This document shows, piece after piece, positions 19,864 through 30,799 of a stretch of 64,000 bases of DNA. This DNA is from Pseudooceanicola sp. (GTDB lineage Bacteria > Pseudomonadota > Alphaproteobacteria > Rhodobacterales > Rhodobacteraceae). A model generated the notes under the pieces. It was not told where the DNA came from, did no database searches, and saw nothing but the letters and a program-made list of their open reading frames with translations. The position numbers and the translations under genes were made by a program. Location of the stretch: the NCBI RefSeq assembly GCF_029213205.1, contig NZ_JARGNH010000009.1:1-64000 (forward strand). Reading direction: 5' to 3'. How positions within the stretch are numbered: position 1 is the stretch's first letter; each line of letters starts with the position of its first letter.

Positions 19864-20163
19864 ATGGCAAACGGCAGACGTCCCGCGCTTGGCGCGGCAA
19901 TATTCTTTATCGCGGCTTTCGGCTTTGGCCTGTATTTCACCTTTGCAGCGGTGCAGGGTGATTACGGGCTGTTCCAGCGTGCCGAGATTCTGGCCCAGTC
20001 CGAGGCGCTTGAGGCACAGCTGGCGGCCCTGAATGCCGATGTGGCGCGGATGGAGAACCTCACCCATCGCCTGTCTGACGACTACCTCGACCTCGACCTT
20101 CTGGATCAGCAGGCGCGCGACATGCTGGGCATGCTGCGCAGCGATGAAATCGTCATCCGCTGA
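19864..20163 (+). CDS. Septum formation initiator (FtsB/DivIC-like)
   Basis: Single TM plus coiled coil; LSDDYLDLDLLDQQARDMLGMLRSDEIVIR. Confidence 0.85.
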   Translation: MANGRRPALGAAIFFIAAFGFGLYFTFAAVQGDYGLFQRAEILAQSEALEAQLAALNADVARMENLTHRLSDDYLDLDLLDQQARDMLGMLRSDEIVIR

Positions 20164-20289
20164 GCTTCTCTTCCTCGCTGCGCCAGTCACACATTTCACC
20201 CGGCCCGCCCGGCATTTTCGCCCTCGCATGCCGCGGGCGAATGGTGTAGATAATAGTTTAACGCTAAACCATTTTGGGGAGGAGCGCCG

Positions 20290-21315
20290 ATGGCGACCCG
20301 AAAGCCCGCCGCCAAGCCGAATGTTTCGGCCGATGAGCTGAAACACTACTACCGCGACATGCTGCTGATCCGCCGGTTCGAAGAAAAGGCGGGGCAATTG
20401 TATGGCATGGGGCTGATTGGTGGGTTCTGTCACCTCTACATCGGCCAGGAGGCGGTGGTCGTCGGGCTGGAAGCGGCAGCGGAAGAGGGCGACAAGCGCA
20501 TCACCTCGTATCGGGATCACGGCCATATGCTGGCCTGCGGCATGAACCCGGACGGGGTGATGGCCGAACTGACCGGGCGTGCGGGCGGCTATTCCAAAGG
20601 CAAGGGCGGCTCGATGCATATGTTCAGCCGCGAGAAACATTTCTACGGCGGCCACGGCATCGTCGGGGCGCAGGTGCCGCTGGGCGCCGGATTGGCCTTT
20701 GCCGACAAATACCTCGATAACGGCCGCGTCACATTCACCTATTTCGGCGATGGCGCCGCCAATCAGGGCCAGGTCTATGAGACCTTCAACATGGCGGCGC
20801 TGTGGAAGCTCCCGGTGATTTTCGTCATTGAAAACAATCAATACGCGATGGGAACCTCGCAGAAACGGTCGACCTCGACCGAGGATATCTATACCCGCGG
20901 CGCACCTTTCGGCATTCCCGGAGAGGTGGTTGACGGTATGGATGTGCTGGCGGTCAAGGCGGCGGGCGAAAAGGCGGTGGCACATGGCCGGGCGGGCAAG
21001 GGGCCCTATATCCTTGAGGTGAAAACCTATCGCTATCGTGGCCACTCGATGTCGGATCCGGCGAAATACCGCACCCGCGAAGAGGTGCAGAAAATGCGCG
21101 AGGAAAAGGACGCGATCGAACATGTCCGCGACCTGCTGCTGTCGGGCAAACATGCCAGCGAGGATGATCTCAAGACGATCGACAAGGAGATCAAGGGAAT
21201 CGTCAACCGCTCTGCTGAATTTGCCAAGGAAAGCCCGGAACCGGATGCGTCCGAGTTGTGGACTGATATTTACGCCGCCGAGATCCCGCAGGGTTCTGCG
21301 GTGCAAGAATCCTGA
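20290..21315 (+). CDS. pdhA: Pyruvate dehydrogenase E1 alpha subunit
   Basis: MLLIRRFEEKAGQLYGMGLIGGFCHLYIGQEA, GDGAANQGQVYE TPP motif. Confidence 0.96.
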   Translation: MATRKPAAKPNVSADELKHYYRDMLLIRRFEEKAGQLYGMGLIGGFCHLYIGQEAVVVGLEAAAEEGDKRITSYRDHGHMLACGMNPDGVMAELTGRAGGYSKGKGGSMHMFSREKHFYGGHGIVGAQVPLGAGLAFADKYLDNGRVTFTYFGDGAANQGQVYETFNMAALWKLPVIFVIENNQYAMGTSQKRSTSTEDIYTRGAPFGIPGEVVDGMDVLAVKAAGEKAVAHGRAGKGPYILEVKTYRYRGHSMSDPAKYRTREEVQKMREEKDAIEHVRDLLLSGKHASEDDLKTIDKEIKGIVNRSAEFAKESPEPDASELWTDIYAAEIPQGSAVQES

Positions 21316-21330
21316 GGGGGAGGGAACGAC

Positions 21331-22713
21331 ATGGCAACCAATATCCTGATGCCCGCGCTGTCCCCGACGATGGAGGAGGGCACCCTGGCGAAATGGCTGG
21401 TCAAGGAAGGCGACACCGTCAAATCCGGTGACATCATGGCCGAGATCGAGACCGACAAGGCGACGATGGAATTCGAGGCGGTGGATGAGGGCGTGATCGG
21501 CAAGATCCTGGTCGCGGAAGGCACCGAGGCGGTCAAGGTGAACACTGCCATCGCGGTGCTGCTGGAAGATGGCGAAGAATTGAGCGCCTCTGATACCGCG
21601 GCTGAAAGCGCGCCGGCCCCGGCTGCGGCGCCTGCGCAGGAAGAAACGGCCAAGGCCCCGGCCGCAGCCAAGGCCGCCGCGCCCGCTGCGCCGTCTCCCG
21701 ATCGGGCCCCCGATTGGCCCGAGGGCACCGAGATGAAATCGCAGACCGTGCGCGAGGCACTGCGCGATGCGATGGCCGAAGAAATGCGCTCCGATTCCAG
21801 CGTGTTCCTGATGGGCGAAGAGGTGGCCGAATATCAGGGCGCCTATAAGGTCAGCCAGGGCATGCTGGACGAATTCGGCAGCAAGCGGGTGATCGACACG
21901 CCGATCACCGAACATGGGTTCACCGGCATCGGCGTCGGCGCGGCCTTTGGCGGCTTGCGCCCGATTGTTGAATTCATGACATTCAACTTTGCCATGCAAG
22001 CGATTGATCACATTATCAATTCGGCGGCCAAGACACTCTATATGTCGGGCGGTCAGATGGGCTGTTCGATTGTGTTTCGCGGCACCAATGGCGCGGCGGC
22101 GCGGGTCGGTGCCCAGCACAGCCAGGATTACGCCGCCTGGTATTCGATGATCCCCGGCCTCAAGGTGGCGATGCCCTATTCGGCAGCGGACGCCAAGGGC
22201 CTGTTGAAAACCGCAATCCGCGATCCCAACCCGGTGATTTTCCTGGAGAATGAAATCCTCTACGGGCGCGCCTTTGATGTGCCGGTTCTTGATGATTTCA
22301 CGGTGCCTTTCGGCAAGGCCAAAATCTGGCGCGAAGGCGGTGATGTGACCATCGTCAGCTTTGGCATCAGCATGCAGTATGCTCTGGAAGCCGCTGAAAA
22401 GCTTGCAGAAGACGGGATCGAGGCCGAGGTCATCGACCTGCGCACCCTGCGCCCGATCGACTATGACACGGTGCTGGCCAGCGTGATGAAGACCAACCGC
22501 TGTGTGACGGTCGAAGAGGGCTTTCCGGTCGGCTCGATCGGCAACCATCTGGGCGCGACGATCATGCAGCGTGCCTTTGATTATCTCGATGCGCCAGTGA
22601 TCAACTGCACCGGCAAGGATGTGCCGATGCCCTATGCGGCGAATCTGGAAAAACTGGCTTTGGTGACCACCCAAGAGGTGATCGAGGCCGTGCATCAAGT
22701 GACCTACAGGTAA
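21331..22713 (+). CDS. pdhB: Pyruvate dehydrogenase E1 beta subunit with N-terminal lipoyl domain
   Basis: Lipoyl [13 protein letters not shown]1-beta [30 protein letters not shown]. Confidence 0.96.
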   Translation: MATNILMPALSPTMEEGTLAKWLVKEGDTVKSGDIMAEIETDKATMEFEAVDEGVIGKILVAEGTEAVKVNTAIAVLLEDGEELSASDTAAESAPAPAAAPAQEETAKAPAAAKAAAPAAPSPDRAPDWPEGTEMKSQTVREALRDAMAEEMRSDSSVFLMGEEVAEYQGAYKVSQGMLDEFGSKRVIDTPITEHGFTGIGVGAAFGGLRPIVEFMTFNFAMQAIDHIINSAAKTLYMSGGQMGCSIVFRGTNGAAARVGAQHSQDYAAWYSMIPGLKVAMPYSAADAKGLLKTAIRDPNPVIFLENEILYGRAFDVPVLDDFTVPFGKAKIWREGGDVTIVSFGISMQYALEAAEKLAEDGIEAEVIDLRTLRPIDYDTVLASVMKTNRCVTVEEGFPVGSIGNHLGATIMQRAFDYLDAPVINCTGKDVPMPYAANLEKLALVTTQEVIEAVHQVTYR

Positions 22714-22725
22714 GGAGGGCGCGCA

Positions 22726-24039
22726 ATGGCGACCGAGATTCTGATGCCCGCCCTGTCCCCGACGATGGAAGAGGGCACCCTGGCGAAATGGCTGGTCAAG
22801 GAAGGCGACGCCGTCAAATCCGGCGATCTGCTGGCCGAGATCGAGACCGACAAGGCGACGATGGAATTCGAGGCGGTGGACGAGGGCGTGATCGGCAAGA
22901 TCCTGGTCGCGGAAGGCACCGAACGGGTGACGGTCAACAGCCCGATTGCGGTGCTGCTGGAAGAGGGTGAAAGCGCCGATGATATCGTGGGCGCGGCCCC
23001 GGCCAAGGCTCCGGCTCCGAAAGCTGCAGAGCCGGCCGCAGAACCCGCCGCAGAACCGATTGTGGCCCCGGCAGCGAAACCCGCCGCCGACCAGGCCCTG
23101 GCGGCCCCCAGCGGCGGTGATGGCAAGCGCCTGTTCGCCAGCCCGCTGGCCCGCCGGATCGCCGCCGACAAGGGCATCGACCTGGCGCAGGTCACCGGCT
23201 CTGGCCCGCATGGCCGGATCGTGCGCGCTGATCTGGAGGGGGCGACAGCCTCGGCCCCGGCGACCGTCACGGCCGCGGCTCCTACGGGCGCTGCGTCGAT
23301 GCCGACCGGGCCGTCGACCGACGCGGTGCTGAAGATGTATCAGGACCGCGACTATGCTGAGATCAAGCTGGACGGGATGCGCAAGATCATCGCCGCCCGC
23401 CTGACCGAGGCCAAGCAGACCATCCCGCATTTCTATCTGCGCCGCGATATCCGTCTGGATTCGCTGATGAAATTTCGCGCCGATCTGAACAAACAGCTGG
23501 CGCATCGCGACATCAAATTGTCGGTGAATGATTTCATCATCAAGGCCTGCGCCCTGGCCCTGCAACAGGTGCCAGCGGCCAATGCGGTCTGGGCCGGGGA
23601 CCGGGTGCTGCAACTGGTGCCCTCGGATGTCGCGGTCGCCGTGGCGATCGAGGGCGGGTTGTTCACCCCGGTGATCCAGGACGCCGAGATCAAGTCGATG
23701 TCGGCTCTTTCCGCCGAGATGAAGGACCTCGCCGCACGGGCCCGCAGCCGCAAGCTGGCGCCACATGAATATCAGGGCGGCAGTTTCGCGATCTCCAACC
23801 TTGGGATGTTCGGCATCGACAATTTCGACGCGGTGATCAACCCGCCACAGGCGGCGATCCTGGCGGTCGGTGCCGGGGTGAAAAAGCCGGTGGTCAGCGC
23901 CAGTGGCGATATTGCGGTGGCGATGGTGATGTCGGTGACCCTGTCGGTCGATCACCGGGTCATTGACGGCGCGCTTGGTGCAAAGCTGTTGCAGGCGATT
24001 GTCGATAACCTGGAAAACCCGATGGCGATGCTCGCCTGA
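22726..24039 (+). CDS. pdhC: Dihydrolipoamide acetyltransferase (E2)
   Basis: Lipoyl domain, [28 protein letters not shown] binding domain, catalytic [14 protein letters not shown]. Confidence 0.96.
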   Translation: MATEILMPALSPTMEEGTLAKWLVKEGDAVKSGDLLAEIETDKATMEFEAVDEGVIGKILVAEGTERVTVNSPIAVLLEEGESADDIVGAAPAKAPAPKAAEPAAEPAAEPIVAPAAKPAADQALAAPSGGDGKRLFASPLARRIAADKGIDLAQVTGSGPHGRIVRADLEGATASAPATVTAAAPTGAASMPTGPSTDAVLKMYQDRDYAEIKLDGMRKIIAARLTEAKQTIPHFYLRRDIRLDSLMKFRADLNKQLAHRDIKLSVNDFIIKACALALQQVPAANAVWAGDRVLQLVPSDVAVAVAIEGGLFTPVIQDAEIKSMSALSAEMKDLAARARSRKLAPHEYQGGSFAISNLGMFGIDNFDAVINPPQAAILAVGAGVKKPVVSASGDIAVAMVMSVTLSVDHRVIDGALGAKLLQAIVDNLENPMAMLA

Positions 24040-24254
24040 ACGGACCCCGATCGGGCCGCTGCGAACGGCGGCCCGCGGTCGGCCTAATGGCGATCCGTTG
24101 GCGGCAATCAGCGTCATCGGGCCGGGCGCGTTTTCCGCTGTCCGGAAAAATCCCACCATCTTGACGCATTGCCCTTTCATCCGTGCCGGTGACACATTAG
24201 ATATCTTTGGACTTTCCGGCCCTCAAAGCAGGGCCACACTCAGGGAGCATCCCC

Positions 24255-24473
24255 ATGCTGAACAACATCGGACTTCCAGGCCTGCTGCTCATCGCCGTGG
24301 TCGTGCTGGTCCTCTTTGGACGCGGCAAGATCTCGTCGCTGATGGGCGAGGTCGGCAAGGGCATTACCGCCTTCAAAAGGGGCGTGGATGACAGCAAGAA
24401 AGAGCTTGAGAGCGCCAAGGCCGAAGAGGCACTCGACGTGACTCCGGCGGACGCGGAAAAAGACAAGGCCTGA
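24255..24473 (+). CDS. tatA: Sec-independent translocase TatA
   Basis: [39 protein letters not shown]. Confidence 0.95.
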   Translation: MLNNIGLPGLLLIAVVVLVLFGRGKISSLMGEVGKGITAFKRGVDDSKKELESAKAEEALDVTPADAEKDKA

Positions 24474-24560
24474 TCTCAGGGTCTGATCCGTCGCAGGCCT
24501 GATCCCTCCGGGGGCGGCCTGATCGTCTAGACCTGCGCGCTACTTGAGGGGCATACAGCC

Positions 24561-25205
24561 ATGTTCGACCTCGGTTGGACCGAACTTTTGCTGATCGGCA
24601 TCGTTGCGCTGATCGTGGTGGGCCCCAAGGACCTGCCAGGGCTGTTCCGCAACGTTGGCCGCTTTGTCGGCAAGGCCCGTGGCATGGCGCGCGAATTCAC
24701 CCGGGCAATGGAAGACGCGGCAGATGACTCCGGGGTTGGCGATCTGACAAAGACCCTGCGCGACGCGGCCAATCCCAGCAAGATGGGTTTGGACAAGCTG
24801 AAAGAGGCGACCGATTACAGCAAGTGGACGCCGGACAGCGCCACCGGCAAACTGGCCGAAGACCGCGCCGAAGCCGCCAAGAAGATCCACAGCGCCAGCG
24901 CCGAACGCGCCGAGAAACGCCTCGCCGCCGAGGCGGCTGAGGCTGATGCGGCCAAACCCGCCGCCGCCGCGTCCAAGACCGCAACCAAGACGGCTGCGAA
25001 ACCGGCGGCCAAGACCAGCGCCAAGCCGAAGGCCGCAGCCGGTACCGCCGCGAAACCGGCAGCCAAATCCAAAGCGGCGGCGAAACCAAAACCGGCCAGC
25101 AAGCCTGCTGCCAGTAAGGCCGCCGCCAGCAAGACGGCAGTCAGCAAACCCGCTGCGAAACGCCCGGCCAAGCCGAAACCGGCCACCGGAGGCTCTGCTA
25201 CATGA
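24561..25205 (+). CDS. tatB: Sec-independent translocase TatB with Ala/Lys/Pro-rich tail
   Basis: [33 protein letters not shown]; position between tatA and tatC. Confidence 0.95.
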   Translation: MFDLGWTELLLIGIVALIVVGPKDLPGLFRNVGRFVGKARGMAREFTRAMEDAADDSGVGDLTKTLRDAANPSKMGLDKLKEATDYSKWTPDSATGKLAEDRAEAAKKIHSASAERAEKRLAAEAAEADAAKPAAAASKTATKTAAKPAAKTSAKPKAAAGTAAKPAAKSKAAAKPKPASKPAASKAAASKTAVSKPAAKRPAKPKPATGGSAT

Positions 25206-26125
25206 GCACGCCCAATGAGCTTGAAGACAGCGCGGCCCCGCTGATTGAACATCTGGCCGAGCTGCGCAACCGGCTGATCCATTCGGTGATCGCCTTTATC
25301 ATCGGCATGGTGATCTGTTTCACTGTCTGGAATCCGATCTTCAACTTTCTGACCCAGCCGCTGTGCAATGCCCTTTCGGCGCGCGGGCAGGTCGGTGATT
25401 GCGGGCTGATCCTGATCAAGCTGCAGGAGGGCTTCTTCGTCGCGATCTCGATCTCGCTGCTGGGCGGGCTGTTCCTGTCGTTTCCCTATATCGCCTTTCA
25501 GATGTGGCGGTTCGTGGCGCCCGGGCTCTATCGCAACGAACAAAGCGCTTTTCTGCCGTTCCTGATCGCCTCGCCGGTGATGTTCTTTCTCGGCGCCGCC
25601 TTTGCCTTCTATGTGGTCACGCCGATGGCCTTTAACTTTTTCCTCGGCTTTCAGCAGCCCGGAACGGTGATTGGCGAGGGCGGTGCGGACAGCGGCATTG
25701 CGGCGATCGCCTTCCAGGGGTCGGCTCAGGAATATCTGCGGCTGACGGTCAAGTTCATTGTCGCCTTTGGCATGTGCTTTCAGCTGCCGGTGCTGCTGAC
25801 CCTGATGGGCAAGGCCGGGCTGGTTTCGGCCGAGGGCCTCGGCAATGTGCGCAAATACGCGGTGGTCGGCATTCTGGTGCTGGCGGCGCTGGTCACCCCG
25901 CCGGATGTGATCACCCAGGTGATCCTGTTCGTGGTGGTCTATGGCCTTTACGAAATCTCAATCCTGATGGTCCGCCGGGTGGAAAAGCAGCGCGAAGAGC
26001 GGCTGCGCGCCGAGGGCTATTATGACGACGAGGATGACGAGGCCGGGGACGAGGCCGATGATCCGCTGAATGACGAAGACGACGCAGAAGACGAAGGTTC
26101 CGCGAAAGATGACCGACCCAATTGA
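25202..26125 (+). CDS. tatC: Sec-independent translocase TatC
   Basis: [20 protein letters not shown], multiple TM helices; overlaps tatB stop by 4 nt. Confidence 0.97.
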   Translation: MSTPNELEDSAAPLIEHLAELRNRLIHSVIAFIIGMVICFTVWNPIFNFLTQPLCNALSARGQVGDCGLILIKLQEGFFVAISISLLGGLFLSFPYIAFQMWRFVAPGLYRNEQSAFLPFLIASPVMFFLGAAFAFYVVTPMAFNFFLGFQQPGTVIGEGGADSGIAAIAFQGSAQEYLRLTVKFIVAFGMCFQLPVLLTLMGKAGLVSAEGLGNVRKYAVVGILVLAALVTPPDVITQVILFVVVYGLYEISILMVRRVEKQREERLRAEGYYDDEDDEAGDEADDPLNDEDDAEDEGSAKDDRPN

Positions 26126-26948
26126 GCGGATCGCCGCCGCGCTGGAACGTATCGCCCCGGCGCCCCTGGATGCCCCGGATTTCGATGGCGCCGATGCCTT
26201 TGTGTTTCATGTGAACCCGGAGCGGCTGGAACCGGTGACGCGGGTCAACCGGGTCGATCTGGGCCTGCTGATCGGCATCGAGCGTGCCCGTGACACATTG
26301 CTCGCCAATACCCTGCAATTCGCCCGTGGCCTGCCGGCCAACAACGCGCTGCTCTGGGGCGCGCGCGGCATGGGGAAATCCAGCCTGGTCAAGGCGATCC
26401 ACGCCGAAATCCGGCGCCAGGGTCAGCCGCTGAAGATCGTCGAATTGCAGCGCGAGGATCTGCCCAGCGTGTCGCGGCTGATGCAGCTGCTCAGCGCCGC
26501 GCCGCATCGGTTCGTGTTGTTCTGCGATGACCTGTCCTTCAGCCATGACGACGAGCATTACAAATCGCTGAAGGCGGTGCTGGATGGCGGCATTGCCGGG
26601 CGTCCGGAGAATGTGTTGTTCTACGCCACTTCGAACCGCCGCCACCTGATGCCGCGCGACATGATCGAAAACGAACGCTCCTCGGCGATCAGCCCCTCCG
26701 AGGCGGTCGAAGAAAAGGTGTCGCTGTCGGATCGCTTCGGGCTTTGGCTCGGTTTTCATGCCTGCGACCAGGATGCCTATCTGGCGATGATCCGCGGCTA
26801 TTGCGACGCCTATGGGCTCAACATCGACGCGGCAAGCCTGCGCGCCGAGGCGATCGAATGGCAGGCCACCCGCGGTGCCCGCTCGGGCCGCGTCGCCTGG
26901 CAATTCTTCACCGATCTGGCTGGCCGGATGGGCGTTGCGCTGAACTGA
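26109..26948 (+). CDS. DUF815-type ATP-binding protein
   Basis: [23 protein letters not shown] Walker [11 protein letters not shown] Walker B. Confidence 0.88.
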   Translation: MTDPIERIAAALERIAPAPLDAPDFDGADAFVFHVNPERLEPVTRVNRVDLGLLIGIERARDTLLANTLQFARGLPANNALLWGARGMGKSSLVKAIHAEIRRQGQPLKIVELQREDLPSVSRLMQLLSAAPHRFVLFCDDLSFSHDDEHYKSLKAVLDGGIAGRPENVLFYATSNRRHLMPRDMIENERSSAISPSEAVEEKVSLSDRFGLWLGFHACDQDAYLAMIRGYCDAYGLNIDAASLRAEAIEWQATRGARSGRVAWQFFTDLAGRMGVALN

Positions 26949-26984
26949 GAAGAGGCCAGCCCGACGGTTCTCTCAGCCCTGCCG

Positions 26985-27057
26985 CTTCCTCTGGTCAAAA
27001 ATATCCCGGGGGGCGGCGCAGCCGTCAGGCTGCGGCGGGGGGCTGGCCCCCTCCGCA
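26985..27057. repeat. GC-rich intergenic repeat family A, copy 1
   Basis: gcttcctctggtcaaaaatatcccgggggg plus GC hairpin; shared with 51468 and 55001. Confidence 0.75.
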
Positions 27058-27077
27058 CCGCTGCAAGTCAGCCGGAC

Positions 27078-28328
27078 TCAGTTCAAATAGGGCAGCGGAT
27101 CGGTGCTTTCCAATCCCTTGCGCACTTCAAAATGCACATAGGTCGATTTGCCCGACGGGATCTCGGCGATGGCCTGCCCCCGGCTGACCTTCTGCTTTTC
27201 CTTCACCTTGATCCCGGTGACATTGGAATAGATGGTCAGCAGCTTGCCGTCGTGGCGCACCACCACAACGTGGTTGCCCTCGGCATCCGAGGTAATGGCG
27301 GCAACCTCTCCAGCCTCGGCGGCACCGATCGCAGTGCCGGCGGCGGCGGCGATGTCGATGCCGTCATTGCGGCCCTTGGCGTAGTCGCGCACGATATTGC
27401 CCTTGACCGGATAGGCCATGCGTCCGGCTTTCTTGGCCGTTTGCTGGCCGATATCGGCCACCGGCGCCGTCGTGGCGGCGGCCTTTGCGACCGGTTTGGT
27501 CTTTTCATCCGGCAGCGGCTTGACGGCGCTTGGCGGCAGCGGCGTCGGCGATCCGACCCCTGGCGCTTCGGTGCTTTGTGCGGCGGTCTTTTGCACCTGC
27601 GGCGTCTCGACCTTGACCGGGATCAGCAGGTATTGGCCTTCGCGAATGCTGAATTCGCTGTCCAGCCCGTTCCATTCCCCCAGCGCCTTGACCGGCACCT
27701 TGTAGAGCCGGGCGATGGTATAGGCGGTCTCGCCGCGCACCACCTTGTGGCGCTCGGGTTCCTTGCCGGTTTGGGCCCTGGGCTTGCTGGCTGTGGCTTT
27801 GGCCCGGGCCGCGGGCGCGGCGGCGGGGTCCGCCGGGGTCAGCGGCGTGGTTTCCACCCGCCGGTCGCCCGCCCGGTTGAGCGCGCCACCGGCGATCGAG
27901 GCGATGTCGGTGCTCGGGGCCGTTGGTTCCGGGTCCGGCAGGATTGGCCCGGTGCTGAGGGCACCGGTTTCCGGCGAGGGTTCGGCCACCCGGCTGGGCA
28001 GCGACAGCACCTCACCCGCGCGCAGCGGATCATTGAATTTCAAACCATTGTGACGGGCCAGGGCGGCAGGATCGGTGCCGACCCTTTCGGCCACATCGGT
28101 GACCGAATCGCCACGTCGTGCCACCGCCACCTGGTAATTGGGATAGGAAATCACCCCCCGGTTATCGGGCCGGGGTCGGTCGGTGGTGGCCAGGCGCGCC
28201 GCCTCGGCGGTGCTGAACTGGTCGAAATTGCCGCGCATGTCCAGATCCAGCGGCGTGGTGCAGGCCGTCGCCAGCGCCAAGGTCGAGGCGCTCAGCCCCC
28301 GAAATACTGTTCGGATGGTCACATTCAT
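27078..28328 (-). CDS. LysM plus M23 peptidoglycan-binding/peptidase family lipoprotein (NlpD-like)
   Basis: N-terminal LALATACTTPL lipobox-like region, two LysM-like segments, C-terminal M23 domain (NDGIDIAAAAGTAIGAAEAGEV...HVVVVRHDGKLLTIYSNV). Confidence 0.9.
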   Translation of the reverse strand: MNVTIRTVFRGLSASTLALATACTTPLDLDMRGNFDQFSTAEAARLATTDRPRPDNRGVISYPNYQVAVARRGDSVTDVAERVGTDPAALARHNGLKFNDPLRAGEVLSLPSRVAEPSPETGALSTGPILPDPEPTAPSTDIASIAGGALNRAGDRRVETTPLTPADPAAAPAARAKATASKPRAQTGKEPERHKVVRGETAYTIARLYKVPVKALGEWNGLDSEFSIREGQYLLIPVKVETPQVQKTAAQSTEAPGVGSPTPLPPSAVKPLPDEKTKPVAKAAATTAPVADIGQQTAKKAGRMAYPVKGNIVRDYAKGRNDGIDIAAAAGTAIGAAEAGEVAAITSDAEGNHVVVVRHDGKLLTIYSNVTGIKVKEKQKVSRGQAIAEIPSGKSTYVHFEVRKGLESTDPLPYLN

Positions 28329-28467
28329 CTGTTCGATCCCTCACCGCCACCCCTGTTTGCCGGGGTCGTCGTCGATATCCTGTGCCACGCCACCGGATGG
28401 GGCGCGGGTGCCTGTCGTTGCCGTCAGCCCGGGTCGCGTCTGCTTGCGGGCCAGTTCCAAGTCGTCG

Positions 28468-29112
28468 TCAGTCCTGAGCCAGCCCTTCGATCAGCGGCAC
28501 GAACCGCACCGGGCGCAGCTCGTCGTATTCCAGTCCCGTTTCGGTGCGGCGGACGCGGATCAGGCTTTGAACATTGTCCGACTGCCCCACCGGCAGCACC
28601 ATAATACCGTTAATCTTGAGCTGCGCCAAGAGCGGGCCTGGCGGGTCCTCGGCGGCGGCGGTCACGAGAATGCGATCAAACGGCGCCTGATCGGGCAATC
28701 CGTGCGATCCGTCACCGGCGATGGTGGTGATGTTGGTCAGGTCAAGCGCGGTGAAGATCTCGCGGGCCTCGCGAACCAGACGCGGATGCCGCTCGATCGT
28801 ATAGACGCGTCGCGCCAGCTGGCTCAGCACTGCCGCCTGGTAGCCCGATCCGGTGCCGACCTCCAAAACCTTGTCGCGCGGCTGCACCTCAAGCGCCTGG
28901 GTCATCAGCCCGACGATAGAGGGCTGCGAGATGGTCTGGCCGCAATTGATCGGCAACGGCGTGTCCTCATAGGCGCGTTCGGCAAAGAGCCCGCGAATGA
29001 ACACCCCCCGGTCGATCTTTTCCATCGCGGTCAGGGTGCGGGCGTCGGTGACCCCGCGCGAACGCAGCGTGTAAAGGAATTGCATCTGGCGTTCGGCAAC
29101 GCGGTCGGTCAT
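28468..29112 (-). CDS. pcm: Protein-L-isoaspartate O-methyltransferase
   Basis: [32 protein letters not shown]. Confidence 0.95.
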   Translation of the reverse strand: MTDRVAERQMQFLYTLRSRGVTDARTLTAMEKIDRGVFIRGLFAERAYEDTPLPINCGQTISQPSIVGLMTQALEVQPRDKVLEVGTGSGYQAAVLSQLARRVYTIERHPRLVREAREIFTALDLTNITTIAGDGSHGLPDQAPFDRILVTAAAEDPPGPLLAQLKINGIMVLPVGQSDNVQSLIRVRRTETGLEYDELRPVRFVPLIEGLAQD

Positions 29113-29891
29113 TCAATGCCTTTCAACACGTCCAGCATGTCATGCGCCGTCAGATCGGCGCGCATCGGTGTCACCGAGACATAGCCGTCCAGATTGGCAT
29201 GGGCGTCGCTGCCCGGTTCGGTATGGATCTGCTGATCGCCGCCCTTGATCCACAGGAATTTGCGCCCCGAGGGGGCGAAATGCGGCTCGGTCGAGAATTT
29301 GGTGTTGCGGCGGAACCCCTGGGTGGTGATCCGCATGCCGCGCACCGCATGTGCCGGGCAGGGCGGAAAGTTGACGTTGTAGAACAGCCGGTAATCGCCA
29401 CTGTCCTTGGGCTGCGCCGCCAGCACCTTGCGGATCACCTCGGCGCCATGTTGCCCCGCTGCTTCGAACGGATCGTCGCTCTGGTAATTCTCCGGCCCGA
29501 GGTATTGCGACAATGCAAAGGAGGGGATGCCCTGCAGGGCGCCTTCCATGGCACCGCCCAAAGTGCCGGAATAGAGCGCGTTTTCGGCGGAATTATTGCC
29601 CTGGTTGACCCCGGAGAGGATCAGGTCGACCCGCTGGTCCTTCAGCACATCATGCAGCCCGGCGAGCACGCAATCGGCGGGCGAGCCTTCGGCGGCAAAG
29701 CGTTGCGGGCCGAGTTTCGAGACCATCATCGGATGGGTGTAGGAGATCTTATGCGCGACGCCGGATTGCTCGAACGCCGGGGCCACGGTCCAGACCTCGC
29801 CCTTGGGGCCGGCCAGTGCCTCGGCGATGCCCTGCATCACCGCCAGCCCTGGTGCCGAAATGCCGTCGTCATTGGTGATCAGAATTCGCAT
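29109..29891 (-). CDS. surE: 5'/3'-nucleotidase SurE
   Basis: [46 protein letters not shown]. Confidence 0.96.
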   Translation of the reverse strand: MRILITNDDGISAPGLAVMQGIAEALAGPKGEVWTVAPAFEQSGVAHKISYTHPMMVSKLGPQRFAAEGSPADCVLAGLHDVLKDQRVDLILSGVNQGNNSAENALYSGTLGGAMEGALQGIPSFALSQYLGPENYQSDDPFEAAGQHGAEVIRKVLAAQPKDSGDYRLFYNVNFPPCPAHAVRGMRITTQGFRRNTKFSTEPHFAPSGRKFLWIKGGDQQIHTEPGSDAHANLDGYVSVTPMRADLTAHDMLDVLKGIE

Positions 29892-29993
29892 ATGTCCGCC
29901 CGTTTTGCCTGCCTCTGAATAGGCGAGGGGCGGGGCCGGGGCAAGCACTGGCACCCAGAGCGCGGACGGAGTTTCAGCCGGGGTGCGGCAGCG

Positions 29994-30635
29994 TCACACC
30001 AGGCTGTCCAGCAAACGCGCCGCTTCGTCCTTGGGACTGGCCAGTCGGCTGCGATCCTCGCCGGGGTGGAATCGGGCGCGCAGGGCGGTGGCCATCGGCG
30101 CCGGGGTCAGCACATGAACCTGCGGGCCGGTCGTGCCGGTTTCCCCGACCCAGGCCCGGGCCAAGGTGATCTGCGCGGCTTTGGTGGCGCCATAGGCGCC
30201 GTGGAACTTGGCACCGCCCGCCGGGTCGTCAAAGAACAGGGCGGACCCGTCGGCGCCCAGCAGCGGCGCGATAAACGGGATCAGGATGCCGGTGGCGGTG
30301 ACATTGGTGGCCACCGCGCGGTCCCAATCCTTGGCATCAATATGATGCGCCGGGGTCAGCGGCGGCACCTGCACCGCCGTATGCGCCCAGAGCGCGATGC
30401 CGCCCCAACGGTCGTGGATCGACCGGCACAGCTGCGCCATCGCATCGCGATTGGTGATGTCCATCGGCGCCAGGGTGGCGGCACCGCCACGGGCGCGGAT
30501 GCGGTCATCCAGCTCTTCCAGCGCGCCGGTGGTGCGGGCCACCGCGACGATGTGGTGTTCAGGCGCCAGGGCTTCGGCCAGGGCCGCACCCAGGCCGCGC
30601 GAGGCGCCGGTGATCAGGGCTATTTTTTCGCTCAT
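29994..30635 (-). CDS. SDR-family oxidoreductase
   Basis: ALITGASRGLGAALAEAL; YGATKAAQI. Confidence 0.9.
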   Translation of the reverse strand: MSEKIALITGASRGLGAALAEALAPEHHIVAVARTTGALEELDDRIRARGGAATLAPMDITNRDAMAQLCRSIHDRWGGIALWAHTAVQVPPLTPAHHIDAKDWDRAVATNVTATGILIPFIAPLLGADGSALFFDDPAGGAKFHGAYGATKAAQITLARAWVGETGTTGPQVHVLTPAPMATALRARFHPGEDRSRLASPKDEAARLLDSLV

Positions 30636-30799
30636 GCTGTGCGGTTTGGGCATATTCGTCGCCGCAGTCAAGCGCTGCGCCAAGTCGAAGCCCGGCGATC
30701 AGCCGCCGATTTCGGCGCGGCGCAGGGCGATGACCCGGTCCAGCACCGCATCCGGGGGCAGGGCCGCGAAATCGGCGCGGTGGGCATCCGCCGCAGCGT

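Noticed and set aside
19555-24195. 1546-aa minus-strand ORF antisense to aldolase, ftsB-like and pdhABC genes
   Set aside because: Lies fully antisense to well-supported genes, has His/Arg/Gly-rich shadow composition with no domain motifs; a typical GC-rich antisense open frame.
24940-25200. Repetitive DNA considered as a tandem repeat/VNTR
   Set aside because: Irregular units encoding a low-complexity Ala/Lys tail of TatB; no fixed repeat period visible.
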